From Ceratorhiza oryzae-sativae (Eukaryota > Basidiomycota > Agaricomycetes > Cantharellales > Ceratobasidiaceae), in NCBI GenBank assembly GCA_030998015.1, contig JARWMV010000250.1, positions 620,001 to 684,000 of the forward strand: DNA of 64,000 nucleotides, in the 5' to 3' direction. How positions within the stretch are numbered: position 1 is the first letter of the stretch; each line of letters starts with the position of its first letter. The notes below the pieces were generated by a model. That model saw only the letters and a list, made by a program, of their open reading frames with translations, was not told where the DNA came from and did no database searches. Position numbers and translations under genes: made by a program. This document shows, piece after piece, positions 10,087 to 22,335 of the stretch.

Positions 10087-12418
10087 ATGCTGCGCTCAAA
10101 CCTGCTCTCTAAGTCATCCGCTCGTGGAAATCTTGCATTGCGGTCTCGAAATCAGGCTCGGGTTATGAGCACACCGGCACTTCAGGTCACCCCTCCATCT
10201 CCAGCGCAAGAAAATGAGCTCTTTGCAGCACGGGTTGAAGCACTCGAGCAACACTTTGCGCTCCCTAGGTTCAGCAGCATCAAACGGCCCTATACAGCAG
10301 AGTCTGTAGTCACGAAACAAGGCTCTATGCCTCCCCTCCCTTTACCCTCGACTTTGCTCTCCAATAAATTCCACGCCTTGCTGAAGAATGCATCTGAGGA
10401 GCAACGCCCGCTTCATACTATGGGCGCTATCGATCCTGTGCAAATGACTCAAATGGCCAAACACCAAGAGGTGCTCTATGTTTCTGGTTGGGCAGCCTCT
10501 AGCGTTTTGACAACGGGAAACAACGAAGTCGGTCCGGATCTTGGGTAAGCAATTCCATATGACCTCTCAGCTCGCTGCGGCTCAACACGGGGACGCAACG
10601 CAGCGATTACCCGTATACCACTGTCCCTAACCAGGTTCATCGCCTATTCCGGGCTCAGCAACTGCACGACCGTAAACATTACGATGAGCGTATGACTGCA
10701 ACTCCGGAAGAACGAGCCAAAATGGAATACGTCGACTACCTTCGACCTATTATTGCTGACGCCGACACAGGGTAAGTCTGCATTTGATCAATGAGTGCAA
10801 GGGCGGATCAAATTCCGATCCTAGACATGGTGGTCTCTCGGCTGTTATGAAGCTCGTCAAACTCTTTGCCGAATCTGTGAGCTCATTTACATTTACCTCA
10901 CATGGATCCAAGTAGAGTCTTGCGGTAGGGTGCATCTGCTATTCATTTGGAAGACCAGCTCCATGGTGGCAAGAAATGTGGACATCAAGCCGGCAAAGTC
11001 ATCGTTCCCACCTCTGCGCATGTGTCCCGCCTCATCGCCGGTCGCTTCCAATTAGACGTTCTGGAGTCGACGATGCACCTCATTGCACGGACTGATGCCG
11101 AAAGCGCTAAATTGATCTCGGGCACCATCGATTCTCGCGATCATAAATACATTCTTGGTACAACTTATACCGAGAACCAACGGTACAAATCGCTCGCAGA
11201 GACTTTGGATGATGCCGAGAGGGCCGGAAAACTCGGAGCAGCAATCGATAATCTGGAGAAAGCGTGGGCGAACAGCCATCCGCTTTGCACGTTTGCGCAA
11301 GGTATCTGGGTTCCAGTAATATTAGTGGCCGGTCCGTTAATACATGCTATGCAGCGGTGGAACAGGCCATCAATAAATCGCAGATATTCGACAAAGCAGG
11401 CGCAATCCAAAGGTTCCGTGAGCAATCTGCCAACTTGTCTATCAACGATGCTCGGTATCTTGCCAAGGATATAATCGGCGAGCACGTCCTTTGGGATTGG
11501 GACTGTGAGCGTCGTGTTCCCCTTCAATCAGGCGTCACTCATGGCTGGCTGGAACACCTTTACAGTGCCCAGAACACGCGAGGGCTATTACCACTTTACC
11601 GGTGGAGTCGATGCAGCCGTCGACCGAGTCCTTGCCTATTCCCCATATGCTGAACTTCTCTGGCTTGAGACGAAAAAGCCAGATCTGCAGCAAGCACGGT
11701 CGTTTGCTCGGAGGATCAGGAAGGTGTTCCCTGGCAAGTTGAGTCTTCCAAGCTTGTCACTTTGGCCAACGGCTGAGAATGATCTAGATGGCTTGTGTAC
11801 AACTTGAGCCCGAGCTTCAACTGGTCTGCACACGGCTTCACAGGTACGCCGAATTAAGGAAGAACCTAGATAGCAAGTATGAACATCCATCGCAGAGACC
11901 GACCTCAAGAACTTTGTCTGGGACCTTGCTAAGGAAGGGTACGCAATTCGCAGCATGTATTTTGTTAGTCCTGGCTAAAATCCTCCCAACAGATTCGTGC
12001 TCCAGCTGATCTCGCTGGCGGGTCTGCACAGTACTGCCATGGTGACAGGTATGGGTCATTCAGTTCCAGGATAGGAACACCGTTCTCACGTCGAACATAA
12101 CTAGCCGAGCTTGCCGAACGTTACAAGACAGAAGGCATGCTTGCATATGTCAATCTTATCCAACGAAGGGAGAAAGAGCTCAATGTCGATGTCCTGACCC
12201 ACCAAAAATGGTACGTAGGTAGTGTGTAACAAAATTTCTGCGGCTGACCGCACCTACGCATCAGGAGCGGCGCACCATACATCGATCGTGTCCTTTCAAG
12301 TGAGCTTGTGTTTTACCCTTGCACCCCAAACACCTAACGCTATTTCTCTGTAGCTATCTCATCTGGATCTTCTAGCACATCTGGTATGGGCAAGGATTCC
12401 ACCGAACATACCTTCTAG
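10087..12418 (+). CDS. Isocitrate lyase family protein, probably mitochondrial 2-methylisocitrate lyase
   Basis: Twelve-exon model, 577 residues: 10087-10544, 10604-10771, 10825-10876, 10929-11301, 11355-11504, 11566-11737, 11788-11843, 11896-11938, 11993-12048, 12105-12210, 12265-12299, 12354-12418. The frame closes exactly. The active-site loop [11 protein letters not shown] is present, as are DADTGHGG and NLSPSFNW, which mark the isocitrate lyase superfamily. The enzyme cleaves isocitrate or 2-methylisocitrate to succinate plus glyoxylate or pyruvate. The N-terminus is rich in Arg/Ser/Leu and lacks acidic residues for about 25 residues ([15 protein letters not shown]), like a mitochondrial presequence. 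That favours the methylcitrate-cycle enzyme over the peroxisomal glyoxylate enzyme. No peroxisomal SKL end is seen (it ends STEHTF). The family is certain; the substrate is inferred. Confidence 0.88.
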
Positions 12419-12656
12419 CCTACACAATCGCCTGGACTGGGCAAATAGCCATTCTCGTGTAGCATCTTACTGCGGTTGAACACTGTACTGCATTATCATA
12501 AACATGCAAAAATAAAGCAAAGCAATCAACGAAGTCAAAAAAGTAAAACAGGCATGAAACGAAGCTCGAGAAAAAATCCATGTAACAATGTCAAAAAGTC
12601 AAAATCAAATAAAGCTCATACCGAGAATACATACGCCATCATTCGAATTCGTCATA

Positions 12657-15600
12657 CTATTGGTTCTGACCTGGTGGGGGCGAGACCATCTCAAACTGGG
12701 ACATCCGGGGCGTCATCGGCTCGGCGTCACTGGCCAGGCTCAGGCTCGAGCTAACGCTCGGTCGGGGCGCCGTGTCCGCTTGAAGCGAACCCGAGTTTGT
12801 GAGGGTATTGATCGAAGAAATGCTTGCTCGCCCGGCTGTGGCCTCGTCCTGAAGTCGTTTTTGAGGTGACAGCGACTTTTGTTGACGCGATTGCGGACGA
12901 GAGATGGGGTCTTCGCCTTCAGCTTTTTTCGCCTTGGTGCTCCATTTCTTGAGAATGCTCTTTGTCATTGCCCTTTCTCTGGCGTCACCCGACGGAGACG
13001 GACCCCTGCCCTCTTGATCGTATTGGAACGGATCCTTGCCTGAGTTGGACGAATCCCGCTTGTGCGTCCCAGAGGAAGACTTGACCGCCGCAATCTGCGC
13101 CGATTGAGCCTGAGTGGACGACTGTCGGCTATGCCCCGGTATCTGGCTATCCCGATTATTAAACCCCAAAGTCTGGGGGTTCGGGCTCGACGGGATAGGC
13201 GGGGTCATCTCGTTCATCTTGCCGTTCAAGTTTTGAGTACTATTCCGTCCACGCCAAAGTTTACGAATGCCCTTGACGGACATGATCGAATTCGAGCGTT
13301 CGCGTGACGAACCGACAGTCAGACTCCCAACGTCCTCGCCGGTCGAGTCGATGCTGAACCGACTCCGCTGGTGGCCAGGCAAAGGCGGCGAATCCTCCAT
13401 CGGCGGTGAGTTCAGCGCGACCGGGGTTTGCGGTCTCCTCGGACGCGGTGGGGCCGTATCGGGTGGGGGTAAGTTGGCCAGGTCGAGGCGCATTTGTTCA
13501 GTTTGCATTCGGATGCGTGACTCGGCGGTCATGGGAGTTGGAGACATATTTGGGTTTGGCGAGCCGGGTTGGGCGAACGGTACGGCGGGCCAGGAAGGGG
13601 ATGCTTGAGGGGATGAGTTGCTACCAGTCGGGGATGCGTTTCCTCTGATCAATGAGAAGAAAAATTAGCTCGAGACTATTTATCACATGCACTCGACACC
13701 CACTTTGCAGCCATGCTCGCCCTGAGGTTACTGAGTTCCTCTGACATGAACAAAGGCGCGTGGGGATCGGGTCGACGCTGCGCGGTTCCATTGCTCAGCA
13801 TGCGGTGATGCAGACCGGGCGAACGTGGCCGATCGAACTCCGGGGGAGGTGGGTTAAGTATCCTTGGCGACAGCTGCGCCAGCGCCTGAAATCGCACATT
13901 TAGACTCATCTATCCCGGCGGCAGACGGAGTCGACGTACCTTTTCCAATTCATCCAACCGTTCTTTCCTCAGATGCTCGCTCGAGCGCCACGACCAGTCC
14001 TCTCCGTCTTCGCCGGTGACGACAATCGAGGTTTCGTCTCCGAAACTCTGTCGCTCGCCCTCTTCTTCCCCTTCGATTGTCAATTTGTCCTTGTCGCCTT
14101 CGTTCTCAGGAAGCTTCAACGGTGGCGGTCGCTTGAGCGAGTCTGAGCGTTGTCGTGCCGGGGCCGGTCGCGGGAAGATCACGCCACTAGCTCCTGTGGT
14201 CGGTTTTGCAAACGGTGCAGGCTCCTTTAGCGTTGGTCGGTTATTTTCGTCCCAAAGCTTCTTGACGTCCTGCTCCTCGTTCTCGGGCGGCAGATCCCCA
14301 TTGTCGTCATCAATCTCCTCGTTGGTCGTCGCTGGTAGATCTTCGATCCCGATGATAGCCCTTGTCGACACGTTCCAAGGTTCGCCGTCAGGAAAGACGT
14401 CTCCAAGAGGGTCACCGCTGAGCATGCTCGCATTTGATCTAGAAACGTCTCCATCGCCCGACTCAGAAGGAGGATGAAGCTCGAAACTCGCTGCATCTCC
14501 ATCATCCAGTTGCGCGTATCCCTCCGCAACCACACCCTCGACAGCTCCGTCCGCGACAGTCGACGACGAAGGGCTAAGGTCCAGACCCAGCCCTCCCATC
14601 TCCGTTTCGTCATCACTCGGCCATCCACTGGAGCTAGGCGCCGCAGGTGAGGTAGGTGTAGCTAGCGCGTCCCTCGGAGACAATAACCCACGATCTCCGC
14701 CCCGTGCGTTGGCCGGGTTTAACGGCAATTGTAACCGAATCGGACCAGGAGACGTACTCCGGGGCCGAACAAGCGGAGCAGGTTCGAGGATAACAGGACT
14801 ACGAGGTCTCTGGGGCGCAGGCGTAGCGAGTGGCCCAACAGGTGTGTTAACTCGCGAGGGCAAGCGTCTCTGTTTGGCCTTGTTGCAAAACGCCGCATAC
14901 CAACCTGTGCGTTTCAAGTCGATATCAAACTCGATTTTGCCAACAATCGGAAGAGCGGGCATGATGCTGACTGTCGTGGCGGTCGTGGTCATGGTCGTGG
15001 GTGAGGAGGTGTTGGACCGGGACTGGGTGGCGAGGGAGGAAGGGGAGGAGACGCTTAATGGAGTTTGACCTTGTCCATTGACCATTGTCGGTGTCTTGAA
15101 CCCCTCCCGACTGTTCATGGCCGCGACGGTCCTCAGCGGTCGGGGTGTGAAGGAGGATTGGCTCGACTTGGGGCTAATGGTCGCCTGGTGCATCGGAGGC
15201 GAATCTCCGCCCTCTGCAGCGAGCGCGACCATCCCCGAAGCTGGACTGCCCATCAAGCTCCCACCCGTCTCATTGGGGTTGTAGGACCTCATCATCTCCT
15301 CCCTGTCTGCTTTGAGCAACGCCGCCCAGAGCATCTTCCACGCTTCCTCGCCTATTCGCGGGCCCATGGACCTATCATCTCGTTGAGATTTGACAACTGC
15401 CGCGTATTCGTCATCATCGTCTACATCGGGGGGCTCAAAATCGGCGCTGAGCAGGTAGAGGAACATCCCGCTTGTGCTCGGTAGACCATACTCTTTGGCA
15501 ACAGCGCTCAGTTGACCAGACAAGGATGCATGTAGAGGGATGAGTGTGCCACGGCGGAATTGGGAGTGATAGCCAGGCGGAGGAGCGAGCGAGGCAAACG

Positions 15601-16390
15601 GATGAGTTGAAGGCATATGTGGGGGAGGATAGACATGTAGCAGGAAGCGAGTAGGCTGAGACGGAACCGTGAAGGACGGAGAAGGTGTAGACACAAGATG
15701 TCGTCGGCTCATAACAGACATCGACGGCGAGCTTCGTGGATGACCAGACGCCAGAGACGCGTGCCGTGCATGGTTTTGTACGAGTCGGGCGTCATCCAAG
15801 CTCGCTTGTCGGCCTCGGTCTGCCAGTGCGCGACTCTGAACTTTAGCCTCCGCAACCGGGCGAGCTGGCAGCGGCATGGAGACTCCGAGCGCGTTTGAAA
15901 TAAGAGCAAGTCGGTGTGGATCGAGGGGGCTGCGTGGGATATGTCGTTTTCGCGGGGGCTCCTCTGGTTGGGGCATCCCAGGACCGATAGTCGTCGCCCG
16001 GTGGGCTTGGTTCCTGCTTGGACTCTTCAGCGTAGACTTTCTCGACATTGGAGGCGTGCTCGTCCCAGTTGAAGGTGGAGGTGCACCTCCAATCACATCC
16101 CACACACTCGACTTTCCAACAGCACCAGTACCCAACCCTTGCCGTGCCTTGGGCATCCATGCCGGCTCGGGCTCCGACTGAGTCCCAGGTTCGGTCGTGG
16201 TGGGAACGACTATGCTGATTCCACCTTCTGGTAGGCTGGTTACGGGCAAGCCTGGAAAAGCCGGGTTATAGGTCGGGGTTGTCGGACCAGAACCGTTGAT
16301 GGGGGGAACAGGCACTGCTCCCCCCGACGCGGTGGGACGCGAGGGTGGGGGAGGGGCCATGAAGATGGATGTCAGCGGACGAGGTGCCAT
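12657..16390 (-). CDS. Large Ser/Pro-rich protein of unknown function
   Basis: Three exons: 16390-13940, 13885-13704, 13644-12657; 1206 residues, frame closes. Most of the chain is low-complexity and probably disordered, rich in Pro, Ser and Thr, with many SP/TP sites. A more ordered block lies around residues 255-400 (starting RFLLHVYPPPHMPSTHPFA, with an EEAWKMLWAALLKADREE helix), and a second short one around 500 (KIEFDIDLKRTGWYAAFCNKAKQRR). An acidic segment and a charged helix end exon 1. I do not recognise the family. The composition suggests a scaffold or regulatory protein, perhaps phosphorylated. The gene converges on the lyase gene, with 238 bp between their stop codons. Confidence 0.75.
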
Positions 16391-18299
16391 GGTACCGAGT
16401 CTCGGGTGGTATTATTATTTTCTGCAGAGACGATCAACCAACATTCCGAGGTCGGCATGGAAAACTCACATGTACGGTTACGACGATGAACGAGCCGAAT
16501 GAGTATACGCTGTAAACAATCGGTCTATAAAACGAACGGATACTGTTTTTTACGTCTAGGGAATGTTCATGACTGCCGGAATGGGTAGCCGCAAATAAGC
16601 TTTTTACGAAGCGAGAACACGTAGCTCGACCAGACTCACAAACAGACTACGTGCACAAGTGGTTTATACGGCCCAGAGGCGTTTTTTCGTCGAAAACTCG
16701 TAGGGGGAGCTGGTGTAGAAAAGGAAGAGCTGAGTCCGGGGGAAGATAGGAATGATGGCTTGTTTCAAGGCACGGACCTGAGATCGTTTGCTCGACCAAT
16801 CTGGCCAACAAAAACACACGTCGAGGGCGTCGGGCGCGGCGAGCAGGACGGTGCGAATGAGGCTTGAGAAGACCGCTGGAAGAAGTGTTTTGTCCTGTCG
16901 TGTCTGGCTCACTTCGATCACGCCTGTTATGACAAATCGGCTTCGCGCATACACTTGGCGCGTCCCTATCAGTATTCATTCTCGCAGCTGACCATGACAA
17001 CACACTAAACTACGCTCATATTCAAGTCCAATAGAATGCCCTGTGGCCTCGATGGCCGAGAATACAATTGCTATATTTTGCTCTATGGCTCCTTCACGGT
17101 CAAGAGAGTTGATCCCATCGGGATGTTATGGGAGGATGCACTTGTGATATAAGGATTTGGGTCCATAGACATACGCGAAATACTCAAATCGCAAAATCCA
17201 TGGTACGCGCCCCACTCGACCTTCACTACACCGAATTCACAATGGGACATCGTGGGCACGGGCCATGGACGAGATCCTATGGCCCGTTACACCGAGCTGG
17301 GTCTACCCTAAAGTCCAGAGTCACGTGTCTCACGTGCTCTCGCATCAACATACACTAATTGTCTCGTAGCGCTCACAAGTCGATTTCAGGCACCCCTCTG
17401 GCATTGCGTCAACTAGGAGGTCATTAATACATCCAGAATCGTGTACGAAGCTCTTTAGCGCGCTCAACTGCATCAACCCAACCATCCATCTGTCTAATGC
17501 GCTTTTTCAGATTATCCATCTGTATTCGAGAAGGCTCGCAAGCAGTCGTTTCTCCAGCTCTGAGGATCACGTTTAGTGAGCACTTGTGACCATGCTATGA
17601 TAGTTGGTATGACCCACGAGGGTTTTGGGTCTCCTGGAGCAGCCCAAGCCCGCTCTGAGTTTGCTGTACAGCCAATGTTCCCGCGCATCTAGTTCACGTT
17701 TATCCATGTTTCCGATATTTGCCGCATTTAAAATTAACTTTATAATGATGTATCTCCGTGTACCCGCTCCAGTTTATTCCGCTGTAGAGCAAGTGACAAC
17801 GACTCCCACCATGTCAAAGTTCCACCCGACTCTTCGACTCAGGTACAAATGGCTCAACACCTGGAAACCACATTTGCAAACCCCCCTGTCTCTGCGGTGT
17901 CGCTCCCTCTTCCGACTTCCCCGTACTCGGATCTAGCTCTTCTCGGCCTCAACGGTCTAATCTTCCTTCTTTAAGCTCCCGTACCCCGATTCCATAGAGC
18001 CCAAACATATGGATAATTTCGATACAGATCAAAAGAGTTACACATTAAGGTCCAAAAACGTGGGGCCAGCGCCAAAGGCATAAAAATATGTTACTCCACA
18101 CATTATAGTTATTCAGGGCACCGAGAACACGGCGCCTCCTGGGTCACACACAGAGGGTCGCTTTCAATTAACTGATACGCTATTTGTACTCCAAGTATAT
18201 CGGGCACCATCTCATAGTACATTTAATAATACAATCCATCCTGATGCTATCAAAACGCTGGTAAGGTGATAAAACGAGACCAAGTCAGTCAATGCATTG
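16391..18299. other. Gene-poor region with weak coding-like fragments
   Basis: This contains the 5' region of the minus-strand gene that starts at 16390. Between 17425 and 17710, on the minus strand, there are short charged helical fragments (MDKRELDAREHWLYSKL; LKKRIRQMDGWVDAVERAKE) separated by possible splice sites. They may be a very short coiled-coil gene or a relic, but no complete model closes. 17780-17990 has an open plus-strand frame with no recognisable content. Nothing else is supported. Confidence 0.3.
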
Positions 18300-19230
18300 G
18301 TTTGTCATCATAGATTCCGTTGGGATCGAGAACCTTTCTTAGCCTGACGAGTTCTTAATAAGCGACATTCTGTATCTCATTCCGCATTACTCACCGCATC
18401 GCCTCCACCCAAATGTCGTCGACTGGAACGCGTAGCCGCATACATGCGTCACATGCACCAAGCGCTCGCGCCCGAGTAGAGGCTAAGAGCAATCGGAAGG
18501 AATGAACCCTCAAAACGGTTTCTACGAGCTCTGCCCATCGCGCGTTAAACCGCACAGCGCCTCCATATCCATCTCGACTATACGCTTCTCGCAAGTCATT
18601 TGGGGCTTGCGCCAGGCGAAGTGATAGATCGTGATTAATACTACCTTCATATGGTTGGTGCTGAGACGCTCAATGAATCAAGAGGTTCACTCACGCGACG
18701 ACATTGCCCGGAATCCCACCATCCGCGAGTACCGAATCGTTATGTTTCGAGGTAGCGTTGACTGCCACACCAACTACCGAGAGCGAAGGGGCCGACATAC
18801 TCGATCAACCCGTAGCTTAGCGCGGAAATCTCGATTCCCAGCACGAGAAGACCACTGGAAGGCAGAAGAGCCAAAGTAAAACGCCACCCCTCATCCCAGA
18901 CCTTTATAGGCCCCCTAGGCCGATCCTCGTCCAGCCATGATCCGCAAAAGCGGGCCCAACCACCCCGCCGCACAGGTTGCAATATATTCTCCAGCCACGC
19001 CAACTGCCGGAAACGAGGCGAGGCTGTGTTTCCAGAGGCATCTCAGGCGCGGAATGGCAACACGAGGTACATTCTTCAACTCTTCACAAGTCAAGCCGCG
19101 TGCGAGGGTGACGTGATGCGCTACGACTCGTCGTAAACGCCTTTTCTGGCATTTCCTGCCAAGTGCTCTGTTAATTTTGTCCATTGTTCGGGGGCACCGG
19201 TTATCATTCAGCGCGCTTCGGGTACTCACA
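18300..19230 (-). pseudogene. Probable decayed FAD-linked oxidoreductase, C-terminal part
   Basis: The end of the frame reads LRKVLDPNGIYDDKPMH followed by a TGA (about 18297-18350). DPNGI close to the C-terminus is typical of FAD-linked oxidases of the VAO/berberine-bridge type. Upstream on the same strand are coding-like stretches (VDDIWVEAMR just before a GTGAGT donor at 18394; near 19010, FPAVGVAGEY, which could be a worn FAD-binding GVAG loop). Frames do not join across the predicted intron and no N-terminal part is found. Orientation and order fit a truncated relic. The family assignment is tentative. Confidence 0.35.
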
Positions 19231-21561
19231 GCCAGCAGTGTTTCCGAGCAACCAGCCGACCGCTCCTGTGCGTCTCAATTTCAATCCCGACTCCTACCTC
19301 GCCTTGATCACCGTTTACCACCGGAGGCCTTTAGACTTGCATTGATTGAGTGACGGTTCCAAGCTGTACGCGGTCAGAGCACCTCGAGGGAAGAAATTCT
19401 GACTCAATCGCGTGACGATCCATTATCCCGTATGACAGAAACCCCATGTTAATATAATCACTTCACTAAGTTTCGGGCTCTTTTCTTTTGCCCTCCAACG
19501 TCTCCGGTTGGTGGAATGATGGATGGAACAGAAGAAAAGCATAATTTATCGATAATATGATTCATTAAGAAACAATTTCATGCAAAGCAGATTCTCGGTG
19601 GACATCATTTGTGCTAGCGTACAAATAGCGACCCCAGCTGGATTCGCCTGTCCCTAATTAATGGACTGGTCACGTGATCGAACTGCATACATACTTGCGG
19701 TTGGGGCTGTCCTGACCATATATGCGGGAGGATCCCCCTCACAAAGATCTATTTGGTGAAACCCGCTTTCTATAATTAACATACCCCAGGAATAATGGCT
19801 TATACGTCGGCACACAACCGTCGAACCCGTGAGGCTTAATGTGCAACGGGCTTCAATGAGCAATTTTTGGATACCAAGAACGATACCAGCAGTCCTCTAA
19901 ACCCTTGGGCTATTCCTAGCTACACGATTGGTGGTAGATGCCGCTGTGCTTCCCATTTTCAAATTAGGAAACAGTGGGCCTATGACGGCGTGGCATTAGG
20001 CTCTCGTAGTGGATCACGAACCATAGTCTTCCATGGGGTTTCCGAGTGTTTTCAGCCATACAGCGTTCTTTCACCTCCGCACCCCCAGATTATCAACGCC
20101 AAGAAAAGAGAACTTTTAGTGGCATAATCCACCCGCCTACCCCAGCAACGGCAAACGCTGGTACCACGGCCTCGAGTAAGTGGTCATCGAGTTTATCCAC
20201 ATCCCAGCAAACGTTCCCTCGTCGCAACTCACACCTTGCAGCCAATGTGTGCCGTTTCTCGCACGGTAATCCAACGCCGTTTGTTGGTGGGGATTGGTTT
20301 GGGACACTGGGGTCTACTCTTATGTCCTATTCAAGAGTCACTACCCTGTGGGTACAAGTTAATTCTGCTCCCTGTCTCGCGACTTTCTCCGAATGATGTT
20401 AGAACACAAGCAAGGTGCATATATGCACCTCCAGCTCCTCATTCTAGGGATCCCTACATGAATGCGCGGCCCCCCTTTTGAAACGAGCCCCCCCCCCACT
20501 CTAATGGATGCTTGGCGTGTTAGAACGAAAGGACAGGAGTCTTGATACAAGGAAACGACTAGGTGTTCGAGAATGTGAGCAAAACATCCTGGCTATCCTG
20601 CTAATGACGTAGGCATACTAGGGTGTCGTAACTTATAACCAGTTGCCTGGCATGCATTTATCGGATATCCAGCAACTGCTTAATACTTCTCCTAGTCCAT
20701 GATGCCAGATCTAAACAGCAAAAAGCCAGTTCCCATGTAAAAATGATCAACCTACTAGGCGATTCCAAAACTAGGCGCAAGCCTGCGTTCAAAAATTTCC
20801 ATGCAAGTCGGTGTGATAGGCAACATTGCGCAAAGATCCGAATGTCCGAGCGGCTCGTATCCTAGGCTGAATCACCCGAGCAGGAATCTGGCTGGGGGGG
20901 CTGATATCGGAAAGAACCTCTCGGCATCAAACCGCGTGCCAATCACCCATGATGCACACATGGCAGCATATGCCGTCGCTATTCGAACAAACAGCCAAAC
21001 GTCCTTGCCCGGAAAACCTGTCAAGGATTTGCCCAGGATCTTACGCTCACGCACGCCTAGACCAATCAATCTAAACATCTCCCCAGCATCATATCAGCAC
21101 AACGGACGATGAGGTACGATACACACAACAAAGTAAAAAGAGAAAAGAATAGCAACAGCAACGGGTAAAGAGAAAACAAAACTAAGCACAAATGGAGGGG
21201 ACAGTTGAGCTATAAAAGGGCGGATGTATGTATGTATGTACGGGATTGCGCGCTGCATATGGTCAGACAGAGGATGGGGGTGAGAGGATGACAAATATGA
21301 ACACGGGTACGGAACGGAGCGAGTAATAGAATCACATCAATGAGTATAAACTCCCAAAGAGCACAGGTAGAAAAAAGGTAAGAGAGTAAAGTGAGTACTA
21401 GATTGAGTCTACGAAAAACGAGTGGGTGCGACCAAGAGGCAGGACTAGAACCAGACAGAAATAAGAAAGATCCGAGTGTAAGCAATAGAACAATGCGAAA
21501 CAGGCGGGTGTCGCTGCACCGGCCAGGCCGCATCGAGGTGAAGGCGAACATATGTATGTGA
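19231..21561. other. Long region without a supported gene
   Basis: Short open frames occur on both strands, but none has a recognisable domain, a good start or consistent splice signals. 20820-21110 has slight coding character on the plus strand only. A short ATGT tandem repeat lies at about 21221-21241. The right end is probably the 3' untranslated region of the minus-strand gene whose stop codon is at 21562. Confidence 0.4.
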
Positions 21562-22304
21562 TCATGCGCCGACGGCTGTGATCTCAGGTGTGGTGGACGC
21601 AGCGTCGAAGCCAGGAGCAGTAAGGCCGTTTACGTGGACCTGGACATAGATGTGAGTCACAATCCGAGACATTTAAATAATGGGCAACATACCTTGCTAA
21701 ACGCATCCGCCAGCTCGCTTACCCCAACCTCAGCCTCGGTTTTTTTCTTTGCAGGCGCAGGAGCCTGCAAAACCTGAGCAGCGGTCAACCCACTGTTGCC
21801 ATTGACGTTGGCGCTATTAACCGCCCCGCCGCTGCCCAGCACCGGAAAGTCGTCCGCGCTTGGGACCTTTTGCGCTGGTGGTTCGTCTGCAAATGGTAAC
21901 TTTGTGCCTGGCGGGATGTGCGCTGGGGGAGGACCGTCATGGTGGCTGATCGACTGGCGAGACCGATGGTTCCCGTTGTTGTACCGGGCATTGTTGGACG
22001 GGTAGCGTCCTCCACCAAAGCCTTGAGATGGCTGAGAGCCAGGCTCAGGCAAGACGTGTGGGAATCGGCACTCATCCCTACCGAAAAAAGATTAAAACGT
22101 GTAATCAGAAAAAAAAGAAAGAAACGGACCCATTCCGGCATCGCCCGCTCGGGAAGAACAAGCACGCTGGCTTAGGCTGTCGGCCGGTCCCAAACGATTC
22201 GCGTCTCCCACCCGTTCCGTTTCCGCCCCCACGAGGCCGACGTCCGGTGAAGCCATTTCCTCCGTTGGGATGGTTTGTTCCGTTGGTGGCCGGGGGTTGC
22301 TGGG

Positions 22305-22335
<31 letters not shown>

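Noticed and set aside
12588..13648. Several plus-strand frames of 80-113 codons
   Set aside because: Antisense to the last exon of the Ser/Pro-rich gene; high GC makes long shadow frames.
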